A stretch of 64,000 bases of DNA from Amycolatopsis sp. 195334CR (GTDB taxonomy: Bacteria; Actinomycetota; Actinomycetes; Mycobacteriales; Pseudonocardiaceae): positions 1,612,001 through 1,676,000 of the forward strand of contig NZ_JAFJMJ010000002.1 in the NCBI RefSeq assembly GCF_017309385.1, written 5' to 3'. Below the pieces are notes generated by a model. It was given only the letters and a program-made list of their open reading frames with translations. It was not told the origin of the DNA and made no database searches. Of this stretch, positions 18,265 through 25,724 are shown in pieces. Made by a program: the position numbers and the translations under genes. Within the stretch, counting starts at the first letter, position 1, and every line of letters begins with the position of its first letter.

Positions 18265-19287
18265 CTAGTGGTCCCGGTGCGTGGCCAGCTTCGCCAGGGT
18301 TTCCAGGCCGATCGCCGCGCGGGGCTCCGGATCGGCGGCGTGCAGCCGTTCCCGCGCCTCACCGAGCAGGTCGTCGGCCTGCGTCCGGCTCCACGCGCGG
18401 CCACCGGCCAGTTCCACCAGTTCGGCGGCTCTGGCCAGTCCGGCCTCGGTCAGCGATTCCGCCTGGTACAACCCGATCAGCTCGGCGCCGGCCGGCGTGC
18501 CCGAGGTCAGCGCGGACACCACCGGCAGCGACTTCTTGCGGCTGCGCAGGTCGTTGTGCACCGGCTTCCCGGTCACCGAGGGATCGCCCCAGATGCCGAG
18601 CAGGTCGTCGATGAACTGGAAGGCCAGCCCGAGTTGTTCGCCGAACTGGCGCAGTTCGTTCGCCCGTTCGGCGTCCGCGCCACCGGCGAGCGCACCGAGC
18701 GCGCACGACGCGCCCAGCAGCGCGCCGGTCTTGCGTTCGGCCATCCGGACGCATTCCGGCACGGTGACATCGATCCGCTTTTCGAAGGCCAGGTCGGCGA
18801 TCTGGCCCTCGACGAGGTCCTGCACCGCGTTGCCGAGCACGCGCAGCGAAGGCTGCCCGCTCGGCGACAGCACGTCCATCGCCAGGGTGAGCAGCGCGTC
18901 CCCGGCGAGGATGGCCGCGCCGGTGCCGAAGACGTGCCAGGCGGTCGCCCGGTGCCGCCTGGTCGCGTCCCCGTCCATCACGTCGTCGTGCAGCAACGAG
19001 AAGTTGTGCACGAGTTCGACCGCGACGGCCGCCGGCACCGCACGCGGCCCGCCCCCCACCGCCTCCGCGCAGAGCAGGACCAGCGCGGGCCGCAGCGCCT
19101 TGCCGCCGTCACCGTCGGCGGGCGCGCCGCGCTCGTCGAGCCAGCCGAAGTGGTAACCGGCGATCCGCCGCAGCGAACCCGGCAGGGTGTCCACCGCCGC
19201 CCGCAGCGCGGGCTGGACCGAGGACCGGCTCCAGGCCAGGATCTCGGCAGCCGTGCGCACGTCACCGATGGTCTCCACAGTGGACAT
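18265..19287 (-). CDS. Polyprenyl diphosphate synthase, probable encapsulin cargo
   Basis: 340 residues from ATG 19287, with GAAGGGG upstream. An isoprenyl synthase: GKALRPALVLL, first Asp-rich motif LLHDDVMDGDATRR, second motif FIDDLLGIWGDPSVTGKP, and the substrate-binding KTGALLGA. It should condense isopentenyl diphosphate onto allylic diphosphates to give C15-C20 or longer products. A ~40-residue extension precedes the catalytic core and could serve as a shell-targeting segment. The gene is 15 bases downstream of a Family 2B encapsulin shell gene; polyprenyl synthases are known neighbours and cargo candidates of that family. Product chain length is not predictable from here. Confidence 0.93.
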   Translation of the reverse strand: MSTVETIGDVRTAAEILAWSRSSVQPALRAAVDTLPGSLRRIAGYHFGWLDERGAPADGDGGKALRPALVLLCAEAVGGGPRAVPAAVAVELVHNFSLLHDDVMDGDATRRHRATAWHVFGTGAAILAGDALLTLAMDVLSPSGQPSLRVLGNAVQDLVEGQIADLAFEKRIDVTVPECVRMAERKTGALLGASCALGALAGGADAERANELRQFGEQLGLAFQFIDDLLGIWGDPSVTGKPVHNDLRSRKKSLPVVSALTSGTPAGAELIGLYQAESLTEAGLARAAELVELAGGRAWSRTQADDLLGEARERLHAADPEPRAAIGLETLAKLATHRDH

Positions 19288-19301
19288 CCGAGGCCCCTTC
19301 G

Positions 19302-20717
19302 TCAGCGGGTGATTTCGACGTTCTCCAGCACACCCAGTGCGTCGGGCACCAGGATCGCCACCGAGAAGTAGGCGCTGACCAGGTAGGAGATGATGGCCTG
19401 GTCGCTCACGCCGGTGAACCGCACGCTCAGCCCCGGCTCGTACTCCTCGGGCAGCCCGGTCTGGTGCAGCCCGACCACGCCGTGGCTCTCCTCGCCGGTG
19501 CGCATGGCCAGGATCGAGGAGGTGCCGCCGTCGCTGATCGGGATCTTGTTCGACGGCAGGAACGGCACCCCGCGCCAGGCGTGCACCGGTTTCCCGTCCA
19601 GCTGCTTGCCCTCGGGATAGATGCCGCGGCTGTTGCACTCGCGGCCGAACGCGGCGATGGTGCGCGGGTGCGCCAGGAAGAACTCGGTCTTGCGGCGGCG
19701 GCTGAGCAGCTCGTCGAGGTCGTCCGGGGTGGGCGGGCCGGTGCGGGTGTGGATGCGCTGCTTGAGGTCGGCGTTGTGCAGCAGGCCGAAGTCGTGGTTG
19801 TTGAGCATTTCGTGTTCCTGCCGCTCGCGCAGCGCTTCCACGGTCAGCCGCAGCTGTTGCTCGGTCTGGTTCATCGGCTGGTTGTAGAGGTCGGCGACGC
19901 GGCTGTGCACGCGCAGCACGGTCTGCGCGACGCTGAGCTGGTACTCGCGCGGGGACTGCTCGTAGTCGACGAAGGTGGACGGCAGCTCGGCTTCGCCCTC
20001 GTGCCCGGAGGCGAGGTCGATCTGTGCCTCCCCGTGCTTGTTCTGCGCCTTCTTCGGGTTGGCGCGCACGCGGTCCAGGTGCGCGCGCAGGTTGTCGGAC
20101 CGGTCGAGCAGCGCGTCGATCTCGGACCGGGACAGCGACAGCACCGTGCACGGGGTGACCGCCTTGACGGTGAACTCCCAGATGCCGTCGCCTTCGAGCA
20201 GCACCTGGTTGCCGAGGTGGTCGCCGTCGGCCAGCACGCCGAGCACGGTCTGGTCGCCGTACTGGCCGGTGCCGAGCTTGTTCACCTTGCCGTGCGCGAT
20301 GAGCAGCACCTGGTCGGCCTGGTGCCCGAACTCGGCGATCACGTCACCGGGGGAGAACTCCTGCTGGCGGAACCGGTCGGCGATGCCGGTGAGGATCTCG
20401 TTGTCCTCGGCGTCCTCGAAGTCGCGCAACGCGGGCAGCTCGCGCAGTTCCTGCGGGATCACCCGGACGTCGGTCCCGGTGTTGGTGAAGGTGACCCGGC
20501 CGTCGCCGACGGCGTAGCTCAGCCTGCGGTTCACCCGGTAGGAACCACCCGGCACATCCACCCACGGCAGCATCTTCAGCAGCCAGCGCGGCGAGATGCC
20601 CTGCATCTGCGGCACGGACTTGGTGGTGGTGGCCAGGTTCCGCGCCGCCGCGGTCCCCAGGCTCTGTTGCTTCGGCTGGCCGGTGTCCACCCCGAGATCG
20701 GGTTCGGTGACTGTCAT
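19302..20717 (-). CDS. Family 2B encapsulin shell protein 1 (with cNBD insertion)
   Basis: 471 residues from ATG 20717 behind AGGAAGG. Residues ~1-100 form an N-terminal arm and early shell strands ([28 protein letters not shown]). Residues ~105-225 form a cyclic-nucleotide-binding-like domain ([20 protein letters not shown] ... [16 protein letters not shown]). The remainder is an HK97-type shell domain ([76 protein letters not shown]). The cNBD lacks the usual phosphate-binding-cassette arginine. It should assemble a protein nanocompartment, probably together with its paralogue encoded upstream. Confidence 0.93.
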   Translation of the reverse strand: MTVTEPDLGVDTGQPKQQSLGTAAARNLATTTKSVPQMQGISPRWLLKMLPWVDVPGGSYRVNRRLSYAVGDGRVTFTNTGTDVRVIPQELRELPALRDFEDAEDNEILTGIADRFRQQEFSPGDVIAEFGHQADQVLLIAHGKVNKLGTGQYGDQTVLGVLADGDHLGNQVLLEGDGIWEFTVKAVTPCTVLSLSRSEIDALLDRSDNLRAHLDRVRANPKKAQNKHGEAQIDLASGHEGEAELPSTFVDYEQSPREYQLSVAQTVLRVHSRVADLYNQPMNQTEQQLRLTVEALRERQEHEMLNNHDFGLLHNADLKQRIHTRTGPPTPDDLDELLSRRRKTEFFLAHPRTIAAFGRECNSRGIYPEGKQLDGKPVHAWRGVPFLPSNKIPISDGGTSSILAMRTGEESHGVVGLHQTGLPEEYEPGLSVRFTGVSDQAIISYLVSAYFSVAILVPDALGVLENVEITR

Positions 20718-20750
20718 TTCGCCTTCCTGGGTCGTCCGGGCATTCCTGGT

Positions 20751-20792
20751 TCACGCGTGCGCGGGCCGTGCTCGCCGCCCGCGCACGCGTGA
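20751..20792. promoter_or_regulatory. Strong hairpin between the two encapsulin shell genes
   Basis: Two perfectly complementary 15-base arms, TCACGCGTGCGCGGG at 20751-20765 and its complement at 20778-20792, enclose a 12-base loop. The hairpin occupies half of the 83-base gap between the shell genes and lies just before the ribosome-binding site of the downstream shell gene. No U-tract is present. It may be an attenuator or an mRNA-processing/stability element setting the ratio of the two shell proteins. Confidence 0.6.
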
Positions 20793-20800
20793 GGGTGGGG

Positions 20801-22219
20801 TCAGCCGTCGCGGCCGATTTCCACGTTCTCCAGCACCCCGAGCGCGTCGGGTACCAGGATCGCGGCGGAGTAGTAGGCGCTGACCAGGTAGGAGATGATC
20901 GCCTGGTCGTTGATTCCCATGAAGCGCACCGAAAGCCCGGGCTGGTACTCGTCCGGGATGCCGGTCTGGTGCAGGCCGATCACGCCCTGCGAGGACTCCC
21001 CGGTCCGCAGCAGCAGGATCGAGCTGGTGCGGGTGTCGGTGACCGGGATCTTGTTGCACGGCAGGATCGGCACCCCGCGCCAGGCGGGCACCCGGTGCCC
21101 GTCGATCTCGGCGCCGGTCGGGTAGAGCCCGCGCCGGTTGAACTCGTGGCCGATCGAGGCGATCGTGCGCGGGTGGGCGAGGAAGACCGCCGGGTCCTTC
21201 CACACCAGCGCGAGCAGCTCGTCGAGGTCGTCCGGGGTGGGCGGGCCGGTGCGGGTGTGGATGCGCTGCTTGAGGTCGGCGTTGTGCAGCAGGCCGAATG
21301 AGCGGTTGTTGATCATCTCGTGTTCCTGGCGCTCGCGGAGCGCCTCGATGGTCAGCCGCAACTGCTGCTCGGTCTGGTTCATCGGCTGGTTGTAGAGGTC
21401 CGCGACGCGGCTGTGCACCCGCAGGACCGTCTGCGCCACGCTCAGCTCGTATTCGCGCGGTTCGAGTTCGTAGTCGACGAAGGTGGACGGGAGGTCGGCT
21501 TCGCCCTCGTGGCCCGAGGACAGGTTGATCTCGGCTTCACCGTGGTCGTTCTGCGGGCGGGTGCGGCTGCTCAGCGACTGCCGCACGTGCTCGCGCAGCA
21601 GTTCGGAACCGCCGTTGAGCTCACCGAGCGACTGCTCCCGCAGGGTGAGCACGATGCAGGGGGTGACGGCCTTGACCGTGTACTCCCATTCGCCCGCGTC
21701 CCCGGCGAGCACCTGGTCGCCGAGGTACTCGCCGTCGGCGAGCACGCCGAGCACGGTCTGGTCGCCGTAGCGGCCCCGGCCGATCTGGTTCACCTTGCCG
21801 TGCGCGATCAGCAGCACCCGGTCGACCGGGGTGCCCGCCTCGGCGATCACGTCCCCGGCCTCGAACTCCTGCTGGGTGAACCGGCCGGCCAGCGCGGCGA
21901 GCAGCTCGTCGTCCTCGAATCCGTGCAGGGTGGGCAGTTCGCGCAGTTCCTGCGGGATGACCCGGACCTCCGAGCCGACGTTGGTGAAGCTGACCCGGCC
22001 GTCGCCGAGGGTGTAGCTCAGCCGCCGGTTGACCCGGTAGGCCCCGCCCTGCGCCTGCACCCAGGGCAGCACCCGCAGCAGCCAGCGCGAGGAGATGCCC
22101 TGCATCTGCGGTACGGACTTGGTGGTGGTGGCCAGATTTCGGGCGGCCGCCGTGCCCAGGCTCGATGGGGGCCGTTCCGCCCCGACACCCGGCTCGGCGG
22201 CCGACTCGGTCACAGTCAC
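20801..22219 (-). CDS. Family 2B encapsulin shell protein 2 (with cNBD insertion)
   Basis: 472 residues from GTG 22219 ([11 protein letters not shown]), chosen because it aligns with the MTVTEPDLG start of the other shell protein and because the in-frame ATG at 22234 overlaps a possible -10 box (TAAGGA). Domain order is the same as shell protein 1: N-terminal arm, cNBD-like domain, HK97-type shell with [16 protein letters not shown] and [20 protein letters not shown]. It is very similar to shell 1 over most of its length, with divergence at the N-terminus, around the cNBD and in the ~210-240 linker. First gene of the shell-shell-synthase operon, so a mixed shell is plausible. Confidence 0.92.
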   Translation of the reverse strand: MTVTESAAEPGVGAERPPSSLGTAAARNLATTTKSVPQMQGISSRWLLRVLPWVQAQGGAYRVNRRLSYTLGDGRVSFTNVGSEVRVIPQELRELPTLHGFEDDELLAALAGRFTQQEFEAGDVIAEAGTPVDRVLLIAHGKVNQIGRGRYGDQTVLGVLADGEYLGDQVLAGDAGEWEYTVKAVTPCIVLTLREQSLGELNGGSELLREHVRQSLSSRTRPQNDHGEAEINLSSGHEGEADLPSTFVDYELEPREYELSVAQTVLRVHSRVADLYNQPMNQTEQQLRLTIEALRERQEHEMINNRSFGLLHNADLKQRIHTRTGPPTPDDLDELLALVWKDPAVFLAHPRTIASIGHEFNRRGLYPTGAEIDGHRVPAWRGVPILPCNKIPVTDTRTSSILLLRTGESSQGVIGLHQTGIPDEYQPGLSVRFMGINDQAIISYLVSAYYSAAILVPDALGVLENVEIGRDG

Positions 22220-22234
22220 TGCGAATCCACCCAT

Positions 22235-23034
22235 CCTTAGTTCGTGCGGTCGGAAATGGTTGCCCGGTAAACCCGCGAATTGGGCGGATCGGCCGGTAAT
22301 GGAGGTTGTGCGAATTGCTGAGTTGGCTCGTGTCGATCCCGGTGGCCGACTTCAGCGACGGTAGCACCGGCCCCAGTGACACGGGAGTCACCCGAAAGGG
22401 CTTTCGGGCAAATGCATTAGTTCACTCCGGAAATCCCCCGGAATGACGCTGACCACAGGTGCGGGTGGACTTACGGTAGTCACCGGAGCGCACTCGCGCA
22501 CCGGACGGCCCAGTGCGGCGGTGGGCACTCGTCTGTTCGGGGGGTGCGCGGGCCCGCCCGGCGGCACCCGGCTGCGCCGAACGGGCTGGGTGCGGCGGCC
22601 GGGTGGCGGGCTTGGTGCGAGTGTCCCAAGTGGAGGAACAGCCCTGCTGGAAGGGGGTTTCGGTGACGGGTGGTGAGCGGGGCGCCCTCGGTTGGCCTAA
22701 CCGCGAATCGGTCGGGGCGGGGGCCGCGGGCCGGACTGCTCGTGCCGGTTCTCCGCGCCCCGGTGAAATGGTCCGAAACGGTGGTCCGCCGGACGCCCGG
22801 TAATCAACTGGATGAACCGTCTCATGCTGCCTTGTGGGTCCGCCGACCGGTGGATAACTTGGTGCGCGGCCTGCCCCGCAAAGGGGATGCCGTTAATTTT
22901 CACCCGACCGCGCAGTGGTTCGGTAAATCATTCGGGAGGTGCCTGGCGAAACTGTCGTGCTGTCTTTTTCCTGTGGTCCCCGCCGGTATTTCCGGCGGTC
23001 CGAACAATGCTGTCCGGCTGGTTATGGGAGTTTG
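22235..23034. other. 800-base gene-free divergent region upstream of the encapsulin operon
   Basis: No convincing gene was found; one 77-codon frame at 22443 lacks any support. The encapsulin-proximal third is less GC-rich. It contains a perfect hairpin (22391-22408) preceded by a GTGAC/GTCAC inverted repeat ending at 22390. The remaining part, up to the DUF4239 gene, holds no recognisable element except a GGGAG ribosome-binding site just before 23035. Confidence 0.5.
22391..22408. promoter_or_regulatory. Perfect 8-bp hairpin in the encapsulin upstream region
   Basis: CCCGAAAG and CTTTCGGG are separated by GG. It lies about 170 bases upstream of the encapsulin start. It could be an operator or a bidirectional terminator; only the symmetry is visible. 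Confidence 0.45.
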
Positions 23035-23799
23035 ATGAACATCTATCTGAGCGGCGTGTTGTGGGTCGTCGGCGCCGCGGTCGTCGCGGGGGCGACCGCG
23101 TATCTGGTGCGGCGGTTCGGGCTCGACGAGGGCCGCCCCGGCAACAACGACGCGGCGGGACAGGTGTTCACCATCGTCGCCGGGCTCCACGTGGTGCTGG
23201 TGGCGTTCGTGCTCATCTCGCTCTACGACGGGGTGAGCGCGGCCGGCGAGAAGTCCTACGAGGAGGCCGACAGCCTGGTGGCGGTCGCCTGGGCGGCGGA
23301 CTCGCTGCCGGAACCGGTGGCCGCGGACGTGCGCCGCTTCGCCGCGGAGTACGCCTCGACGGTGAGCAATGAGGAGTGGCCGAAGCTGCGGGCGGGCGAA
23401 GCGGTGCCCAGGACGGCCGAACGCCAGCTGGAGGACCTCCGCACGGCGATCACCGACGCGGAGATCCCGGACGACGACTTCGCCGTCGGGCGCAAGACCG
23501 AGGCGGTGGACAAGCTCTGGGAGGTCTACCAGGCGCGCCAGGCGCGGTTGAACGGCTCGGACAGCGTCGGGGTGGGTGCGGTGGTCTGGTTCGTGCTGGT
23601 GCTCGGCAGTGTGATCACCGTGTTGCTGCCGAACCTGTTCGGTGGCACGAAGCTGCTCACGCACGTGATCATCGTGTCCACCCTGGCCGGCACCATCACG
23701 TTGTTGTTGTTCGCCATCTACCAGCTGCAGAACCCGTTCGGCGGTGGCGCGCGGGTGGAACCGGACGCCTTCCGGTGGGCCGTGGACAGGCTCGCCTGA
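23035..23799 (+). CDS. DUF4239 (bestrophin-like) membrane protein
   Basis: 254 residues from ATG 23035 after TATGGGAG. An N-terminal helix (SGVLWVVGAAVVAGATAYLV) and a second (VFTIVAGLHVVLVAFVLISLY) are followed by a soluble helical part (YEEADSLVAVAWAADSLPE ... EAVDKLWEVYQARQARL). Two C-terminal helices follow (VGAVVWFVLVLGSVITVLL and IIVSTLAGTITLLLFAIY). This 2+2 helix pattern with the mid segment is typical of DUF4239 proteins. Function unknown. The stop overlaps the start of the polyproline protein by one base. Confidence 0.85.
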   Translation: MNIYLSGVLWVVGAAVVAGATAYLVRRFGLDEGRPGNNDAAGQVFTIVAGLHVVLVAFVLISLYDGVSAAGEKSYEEADSLVAVAWAADSLPEPVAADVRRFAAEYASTVSNEEWPKLRAGEAVPRTAERQLEDLRTAITDAEIPDDDFAVGRKTEAVDKLWEVYQARQARLNGSDSVGVGAVVWFVLVLGSVITVLLPNLFGGTKLLTHVIIVSTLAGTITLLLFAIYQLQNPFGGGARVEPDAFRWAVDRLA

Positions 23800-24434
23800 T
23801 GCGCCCCGCGCGGTACGGCGCCGCTCTGGCCGCGGGCGTGGCGCTGGGACTGGCCCATCCCGCCCTCGCCGGTGCAGCCGATGCTGAACAGTCGATGGCC
23901 GCGTCCGGGCAGTCGCTGGCCGCGGCCGAGGTCGAACTGCGGCTGTGCCTGATCGGCGGGCTGCTCTGCCCGCCGAAACCCCCGAAACCCCCGTGCCCGC
24001 CGGAGGAACCACCGCCGCCACCACCCCCGCCGCCGGTGCCGCCACCCCCACCGCCGCCACCACCGGTGCCACCGCCGCCGCCTCCGGCACCCCCGCCGGA
24101 GCCGCCCCCGCCACCGCCGCCGCCCGAGGCACCGCCCGAGCCGCCGGTGACCACGACCACCCCGCCACCGGAGCCCACGACCACCACCCCCAAGCCGACC
24201 CCGACGACCACCCGGCAGGCCGTGGTACCCCCGCCCCAGGAGACCACGCCGCCGGAACCGGAATCGGCGCCGCCCCCTTCCACGCGGAAGCGGGCGGCGC
24301 CGATCAAACCGGTCGCGTCACCGGAGCCGGAGCGGGGCATGGACACCGAGGAGAAGCGCCGCTGGGGGCTCGCCGTGGTGGTGCTGACCCTCGGTGCGGG
24401 CGCCGCCGTGCGGTCGATCGCCCGACGGCACTGA
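23799..24434 (+). CDS. Secreted polyproline-rich protein with C-terminal membrane anchor
   Basis: 211 residues, ATG at 23799 overlapping the preceding TGA by one base. A signal peptide (ARYGAALAAGVALGLAHPALAGA) leads to a short Cys-containing segment (CLIGGLLCPPKPPKPPCPP). About 60 residues of nearly continuous proline with Val/Ala/Glu interruptions follow, then a Thr/Pro stretch, a basic region and a hydrophobic helix (WGLAVVVLTLGAGAAV) before a basic tail. It looks like a rod spanning the cell wall, tethered to the membrane. Coupling to the DUF4239 gene suggests a shared membrane function. Confidence 0.8.
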   Translation: MRPARYGAALAAGVALGLAHPALAGAADAEQSMAASGQSLAAAEVELRLCLIGGLLCPPKPPKPPCPPEEPPPPPPPPPVPPPPPPPPPVPPPPPPAPPPEPPPPPPPPEAPPEPPVTTTTPPPEPTTTTPKPTPTTTRQAVVPPPQETTPPEPESAPPPSTRKRAAPIKPVASPEPERGMDTEEKRRWGLAVVVLTLGAGAAVRSIARRH

Positions 24435-24465
24435 GCCCGGTGCCGAGCCCGGCACCGAGGTTGGC

Positions 24466-24867
24466 TCAGACGTTGGTCAGTTCCGCGATGAGCGCGTCCA
24501 CGTCGAAGTACGCCTCTTCGGTACCGATCGGCACGATCCCGGCCGCGGCCTCGATGAAGGTCTCCACGTCGGTGCGCAGCAGTTCGACCACCGCGTAACC
24601 GCCGGGCGACTCGAACTCCACCGCGAGGAACTCGTCGTCGCGGGCGAGGTCCGGCCGGATGCGGACGTCCCCGTCGCCGACCGGGCCGACCAGGCCGGCC
24701 ACGAGGAGGTCGCGGGCGAAGGTCCACTCGACCCAGGTGCCGTCCCCGGACTGGAAGGAGAGGACCACCGAGAACGGCTCGGCCGCGGAGTACGAGAAGC
24801 GGGAGAGCACGGGCGCGTCCGCGTCGCTGAGGGACACGAACTGGTGCTGGTGTACGGCGTCGTTCAT
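24466..24867 (-). CDS. SsgA-family sporulation/cell-division regulator
   Basis: 133 residues from ATG 24867, with AAGGTGG upstream. It contains the family's characteristic LSRFSYSAAEPFSVVLSF, WVEWTFARDLLVAGL, PVGDGDVRI and VELLRTDVETFIEA segments. SsgA-like proteins are restricted to morphologically complex actinomycetes, where they guide septum placement and peptidoglycan processing. The gene is monocistronic and convergent with the polyproline gene. Confidence 0.93.
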   Translation of the reverse strand: MNDAVHQHQFVSLSDADAPVLSRFSYSAAEPFSVVLSFQSGDGTWVEWTFARDLLVAGLVGPVGDGDVRIRPDLARDDEFLAVEFESPGGYAVVELLRTDVETFIEAAAGIVPIGTEEAYFDVDALIAELTNV

Positions 24868-25070
24868 CTCTGGCCACCTTCTTCCTTCACTTCGGTCGAC
24901 ACTGAGATGCACCGGACGGCCCCGGCTTACGCGGTCCGCGGCACCGTTCACGCGATCCGGTGTACGAGGCGCTGGTGGACGGGCACATCGGCCACCCGAA
25001 CCGGTGTACCGTGCTGATCACGGGCAGTCAGAATGCCGCCACGACCAGCGACAAAGGAGAACCACCGCCG

Positions 25071-25724
25071 ATGACCGCAACGGAGCTGCTGGCCTCGGTC
25101 CAAGCCGAACTGGCGCCGCGCGACCGCGAGAACAGGCTGGTGCCGCTGATCACCGCGGGCGAGGCGCCGCGCTCGGTCTTCGCCACCATCGCCGCCGAGG
25201 AACTGCGCATCGTCCGCAGCGACTGGCGCAGCTGCCTCACCCTCGCCTCGCGCAGCGAGGAGCCCGCGGTGCGGGAGTTCTTCGCCGATCTGGCCGCCGG
25301 GGAACGGCTCGCGCTCGGCAAGCTGCCCGCGCTCGCGGCCGCCGCCGGACTGGACGAGGCCGCGATCGACGCCTACGAACCGCAGGCGGGCTGCCAGGCC
25401 TACCCGGCCTACTTCGCCTGGCTCGCGCTGAACGGCGAACCGTCCGATGTGGTCACCGCGCTCTACTCGAACTTCGCCGCCTGGGGCAGTTACTGCGCCG
25501 CGATCACCGGCGCGATGCGGGAGCAGTACGGCTTCGACGACGAGGCCTGCGCCTTCTTCGACTTCTTCGCCAGCCCGGCGCCCGGTCAGCACGAGCAGGC
25601 CGCCGCGGCCGTCCAAACCGGACTCGACGCGGGCCGCGGCGATCGCGAGGCCCGCCGGTACGCCCGGTTGTTCCAGAGCTACGAGCTGATGTTCTGGAAC
25701 ACGCTGGCCGATCAGCCCGGCTGA
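25071..25724 (+). CDS. TenA/PqqC-like (heme-oxygenase-fold) protein
   Basis: 217 residues from ATG 25071, with AAAGGAG upstream. All-helical, with RIVRSDWRSCLTLASRSEE, CQAYPAYFAWLALNG and NFAAWGSYCAAITGAM, resembling the TenA/thiaminase-II superfamily. Whether it is a thiaminase is unclear: the catalytic Cys of TenA could correspond to one of the two Cys residues in these segments. No thiamine genes are adjacent. The 3' end overlaps the convergent GGDEF gene by 13 bases. Confidence 0.7.
   Translation: MTATELLASVQAELAPRDRENRLVPLITAGEAPRSVFATIAAEELRIVRSDWRSCLTLASRSEEPAVREFFADLAAGERLALGKLPALAAAAGLDEAAIDAYEPQAGCQAYPAYFAWLALNGEPSDVVTALYSNFAAWGSYCAAITGAMREQYGFDDEACAFFDFFASPAPGQHEQAAAAVQTGLDAGRGDREARRYARLFQSYELMFWNTLADQPG

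Noticed and set aside
22443..22676. 77-codon plus-strand frame in the encapsulin upstream region
   Set aside because: No ribosome-binding site, Gly/Arg-rich composition, no recognised motif.
24000..24180. CCG/CCA repeat resembling a tandem array
   Set aside because: It encodes the polyproline rod of a secreted protein in an open, correctly framed gene.
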